Shown one piece after another: positions 60,541 through 64,000 of a stretch of 64,000 bases of DNA. The position numbers and the translations under genes are program-made. Below the pieces are notes generated by a model, which was not told the origin of the DNA, did no database searches, and saw only the letters and a program-made list of their open reading frames with translations. The stretch is taken from positions 99,259,531-99,323,530 of the forward strand of contig CM076851.1 in the NCBI GenBank assembly GCA_039519185.1, written 5' to 3'. This stretch comes from Astragalus membranaceus. Its lineage: Eukaryota > Streptophyta > Magnoliopsida > Fabales > Fabaceae. Each line of letters opens with the position of its first letter. Position 1 is the stretch's first letter.

Positions 60541-61967
60541 CCTGATATATTTTTTTTAGCACAAAAAAATAAATTAGCAAACCTATTTTTTCTTTTATGA
60601 CAAACAGAGAAAAGGAAAGCAAACAAAGGCAATATTTGAGCCATTTACCCTTTTTAGAAACGAATACATACGTATATATAAAAAAAAACTTCATATTTAT
60701 TCTGTTTTTAATATTTTGGAACGACGAGATGAGAAAAAAAACGCATAAGTATATAGAGGACCAACCTAATCCTCCAGCTTCTGAAAAAAGGAATCCCTTT
60801 TTGCCCACTGAAAATAGAACCACGGCTACTGCCCCCTTTCATTTTTTCTGTTATAATTTTTTTTATGTGAGTCTCTGTCTGAAATTGTTCTATGTGTATG
60901 TGTTGTTGTGTTTGCTGTGTGTGTATCTTTGCTGTATGTCTGTGTATCTTTCTGTGTTACTATTTTTCTCTCCTCTGTTTTCTTGATTGTGTCTCTAATT
61001 TATAGAGAAAATGGTTGATCTGCTTTGTACAGGTTGTGAAAGAGAAGCAGACAAAACTGATGTGTATTGATTGGTGCTAGATTCAGAGGGGGTGGCGTGA
61101 AGTAGTAATAGTGGTGTGTGTTGAGAGGGAAACAAAAATCTGATGTATATTTAGTGTTTCTATGTGTATGGAGGTGTGCTTGTGTAAAGGAAAGCAAAAA
61201 CCCATTGGGTGTTGAATGTTGCTGGGTTTAGAGGAGGGTGGCGTGAAAGAGTGGCCTTCTGGTACTGCTTGCTTGCAAAATTGGTGATAACTTTAGCCAA
61301 ATATGGGAGAAGTGTAGAAAGCAAATGGACAAGATGAAAGAAGGCTTGGCTTAGTCCTAAAAATATAAGTTGTTGCTGTTTGTTTGTATCAGGGGCGCGT
61401 AGCCTCCTCTTTTGTTTTACTTTTTGTATATTTTTTTGCCCTATTTGTAATGAGAATAAAAATTGTAACTTGTATAATAAAAAAAAGCTAGACAGATTTG
61501 GTAAGACAAATAATTTGACTATTTTTGTGTCTCCTTTTTGGTTTATAACCACTAATAAGTGAATACAACTAATAATAATAACGCTAAATCGCTAACGATT
61601 TTTGAAAGGCACGTGCAATTAGTTTGATTCTCGTATGGCGAACGCGCGCTTGATTAGCAAATTAATACACACGACGAGAATAAACACGCGCACATAATTA
61701 GGAGTAACACGCGCCTGCAATTAGGACCAACACCGTATACAGTAAAGAAAAGACACGCAGACACAATGATAATGAAGCGGTACAAGATCATTAGAACTAA
61801 CGCGCGTATCGCGGTCAAGAATAATGCGCGTATACAATGACACATATTTTTGGATTTTTTTTTTCAAATACGAGAAAAATACTGTTAGAATTTTGCATTC
61901 GCGAAAAGACATTTTTATTTTATTTTTTTCTAAATTTGGAATAGCCGGACAAAATTGGGGTATAACA

Positions 61968-61972
61968 ACCAA
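61968..61972. repeat. Target-site duplication ACCAA, right copy
   Basis: Follows the GTATAACA terminus of the inner Ogre and precedes resumption of the outer ORF1 at 61973. Confidence 0.93.
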
Positions 61973-63801
61973 CTCTCGAGGAGTATGAACAGATTCTGGG
62001 GTTCTCAAAGTCAGAGTTAGCACCTTACCAATGTCAGAAACATCGGTATTCAGACCAGAGACTCTCTTTGTTGTTGCAAGTCAGTTTGAAGGAATTAGAG
62101 CTTCATAAAGAAAGGAAGAACCGTATCAGGGGTTTCCCGCTATGTTATTTCGAAGGTTTATTGAAGTTTTATGCCCAGAATAAGAAGTGGGGTCCTTTCA
62201 AGCAGCTGTTAGCCCTAACTATTTTTGGGATCGTCCTTTTCCCTCAGGTCGAGAAGTTCATTGATGAGACCGCTATTGGGCTTTTTCTAGCATTCATAAG
62301 TAAAGAAAATCCGATTAACCCTGGGCCAGCAATCCTTGCAGATACCTACTATTCCTTCACTCATCACCGTGTGTTAGGAAAGAAGAGGGTTGCTTGCTCT
62401 TTCCATGTTCTCTACACCTGGTTCCTCAACCATGTTGTCACTCATAAGACGAAAGCCGCGGACTTAGTAGAATATGCCCTATGTTGTGATGTAGAAGCCA
62501 GAAGTGCACGAGAATGGGTGCACACTTTAGAGAATCTCAGTGCTCTCAAAGTCTGTTGGTTCAATCATCCGTGTTGGAAAGATAGGCCTTCAATACTGTT
62601 CCGGTGCGGCAATTTCCAGAATCTACCCTTAATGGGAACCCAAGGCTGCATCAATTACAATCCTTCTCTCACCATCAGACAGCTTGGGTATCCTATGAAG
62701 AATGCACCCACTGAAGACATGTTGGCCCCAATCTTTCTCGATAAAGAAGATCCAAAAAACCAAGGCATGCTTCAGAAAATTTCAAAGGCTTGGGAAGGTG
62801 TAGTTTACAAGGATAAAACGGAGATCACAAAGAAAACGGGTGATGTTACTTTCTACCAATGGCTTCACCAAAGAATTCAAAGTGTTGGCCCGCCTCGTCA
62901 GAATTCATCGCCAGTTGGGAAAGAAGTCCCAGAGCTTCACGTTCCAAGTCTCAAAGAACTAAGTGAGGTCAAATCTGCTTTGTTCAAGGTAGAAGAAAAA
63001 AAGAAATCCTTACAAGATGAGTTGGGGAAAGTAATTTCTGAGAAGAGAAAGTTAGAGAACGAAAATGAACGCAAGGCCGAAGCCCTTAAAGAAAGCAGCA
63101 AGAAGCTTAAGAAAGAAGAGGAAAGTAATCAAAAAATGAAGGAATATCTGAAAGGTGCCAAAGATGAGTTGAAAAGATTGAATGCCAAGGTGGGTGAGGC
63201 CATGGTTAGAGCAAACGAATGGAGGAAGTTGTTCAAGAAGTCTGCGCAAAGTGAGAGAGCTACAAAGGAATCACTAGAGGAATTCAAGAAAAAGTCTCAG
63301 TCTGTGACGTGTGAGCTTGAAAGTCACATAGAGTGCATCAGACAAGATAGAGATGCAATTGTGAACATCCTTAGAGAGCATCAGCAGGCTTTAAGGATGG
63401 AGCAAGAGAATTCAGATGAGCTAAGGAGGAATCTGAGTCACATCAGTGATGCTTACCGACAGGTAAGAGAGGAGAGTCGGTACTGGGAATACCGTCTTCT
63501 CGAGCTAATGGGTAGGATTGAAAAGCAAGAGATCATAGTTGAGATGAGGGCTGAAATTCAGCAGTGGAAGAACAAGTTCTCCAAACTGGCATGGTTGGCT
63601 AACCTGGCGGTGAGGGATATTCCCAAGAGGTTGAGAAAGGCAGAAGCTGAGATGCTGCCTTACAACACTCCGGTGCGAGTATATGAATTCGTGGAGTACT
63701 GCAGATCTCTGACTGAGGAACTCATGGAAAGGGCAAGAGAAGCTGCTGCAGCTAGCAAAATGGAGAAGAACCAAGAGAAGATGAAGGCAATAGGTTTTTA
63801 G
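61973..63801 (+). CDS. Outer Ogre ORF1, 3' segment
   Basis: Continues the frame from 23327 once the inner Ogre and one ACCAA are set aside (247 + 1829 nt = 692 codons including the stop), with no internal stop seen. It reads EEYEQILGFSKSELAPYQC and has a Trp/aromatic-rich globular part (WYTWFLNH-like, CWKDRPSIL). A long Lys/Glu-rich coiled-coil region follows at about residues 410-620, and the end is KNQEKMKAIGF. The inner copy carries a stop and a deletion in the coiled coil where this one is intact. Function unknown. Although split, this looks like the best-preserved ORF1 in the window. Confidence 0.85.
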
Positions 63802-64000
63802 ATTTAAATTTTCCTTTTTTTAGAATGTTCGCTAGGAAGTTCTGATTTTTCTTTTCCTAAAGGATGTTGTGTTTTTCTTTTCAAAGCGTTGTATTGCACA
63901 TCTATGGATATTGTATCTTGTTCTTGGAATGATTAAAGATATGATGCTTGAATGAAGTACGTTTATCTCACTTGTTGATCCCAGCTGCGTTATGTTCTTG
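63802..64000 (+). other. Outer Ogre spacer between ORF1 and gag
   Basis: Matches the inverted spacer at 36880-37090 of the inner copy. The gag start would lie just beyond the window edge. Confidence 0.7.

Larger units (their letters stand above)
23328..61967 (-). mobile_element. Inner Ogre retrotransposon, full length with nested insertions
   Basis: TSD ACCAA on both sides, LTRs 23328-27079 (3') and 51800-61967 (5', itself interrupted), PBS complement 51779-51799 and PPT complement 27080-27095. On the minus strand the order is ORF1, gag-protease, 203-bp intron, RT-RNase H-second RNase H, integrase. Nested inside are a Tekay-like element, a solo LTR, a deleted Tekay-like element and a CACTA-like fragment, totalling about 19 kb. 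Without them it would be about 19.6 kb, within the Ogre size range. It is oriented head-on to the outer Ogre. Confidence 0.92.
51800..61967 (-). repeat. 5' LTR of the inner Ogre, interrupted at 53210-59646
   Basis: LTR sequence 51800-53209 and 59647-61967, about 3.73 kb without the nested element. It is nearly identical to the 3' LTR, apart from a 17-bp indel near the U5 end, scattered substitutions and microsatellite length changes. The CAGAT target duplication marks the interruption. Confidence 0.9.
18902..64000 (+). mobile_element. Outer Ogre (Ty3/gypsy, Tat lineage), right end outside window
   Basis: The 5' LTR is 18902-22092, with a PBS at 22093, a leader and ORF1 from 23081. A second Ogre (23328-61967) splits ORF1. 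Sequence of the outer element resumes at 61968 with a 5-bp target duplication and continues beyond 64000. The LTR 5' terminus (TGTCATACCCC) resembles that of the inner copy (TGTTATACCCC), but the middle of the LTR differs strongly, so the two belong to related but distinct subfamilies. Confidence 0.9.

Noticed and set aside
61000..61197. Small conserved ORF duplicated at 26113-26310
   Set aside because: Identical because it sits in the two LTRs of the inner Ogre; no coding evidence.

Overview
This is a window of plant nuclear DNA. Genes with canonical GT-AG introns lie in AT-rich intergenic sequence, and more than two thirds of the window is nested LTR retrotransposons. Ogre-type giant Ty3/gypsy elements, the two host genes and the legume-like short repeats suggest a papilionoid legume (Fabeae, Trifolieae or a relative). 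That placement is inference; no sequence here names the species.

1-6.9 kb: the 3' eight visible exons of a + strand acyl-activating enzyme gene (AAE17/AAE18 type, predicted peroxisomal). Its second visible intron holds an antisense, decayed Ty1/copia element that lacks gag. 6.9-10 kb: a transposon graveyard with two TRIM-like miniature LTR elements in inverted orientation, a frameshifted plant-mobile-domain (PMD) pseudogene, a possible MURA-like fragment and an AACGGATTTAT repeat field. 11.1-12.6 kb: a complete two-exon tetraspanin gene on the - strand. 12.9-18.9 kb: a threefold ~291-bp tandem repeat, a decayed CACTA transposon with a TNP2-type transposase, and a 29-bp-arm foldback.

18.9-64 kb: one retrotransposon nest. 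An outer Ogre on the + strand starts at 18902 and runs off the right edge. Its ORF1 is split by a second Ogre on the - strand at 23328..61967, with 5-bp target duplication ACCAA. The inner Ogre has both LTRs, PBS, PPT, ORF1, gag-protease with a G-patch, a 203-bp intron, RT, two RNase H domains and integrase. It was then hit by four insertions: a Tekay/Del-like chromovirus with near-identical LTRs (37938..47332, TSD GTGAG), a related solo LTR (48702..51238, TSD GTCCC), a strongly deleted + strand member of the Tekay family (53210..59646, TSD CAGAT), and a small CACTA-like piece (34880..35560).

Only the two host genes look functional. The retroelement genes show stops, frameshifts and deletions, apart from the outer Ogre ORF1, which looks open on both sides of the inner Ogre, and the 956-codon Tekay pol frame. 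I found no CRISPR, operon, rRNA or confident tRNA gene. I found no clearly undescribed biological system. The most informative signals are the datable insertion order and the deleted Tekay copy that kept its cis signals.
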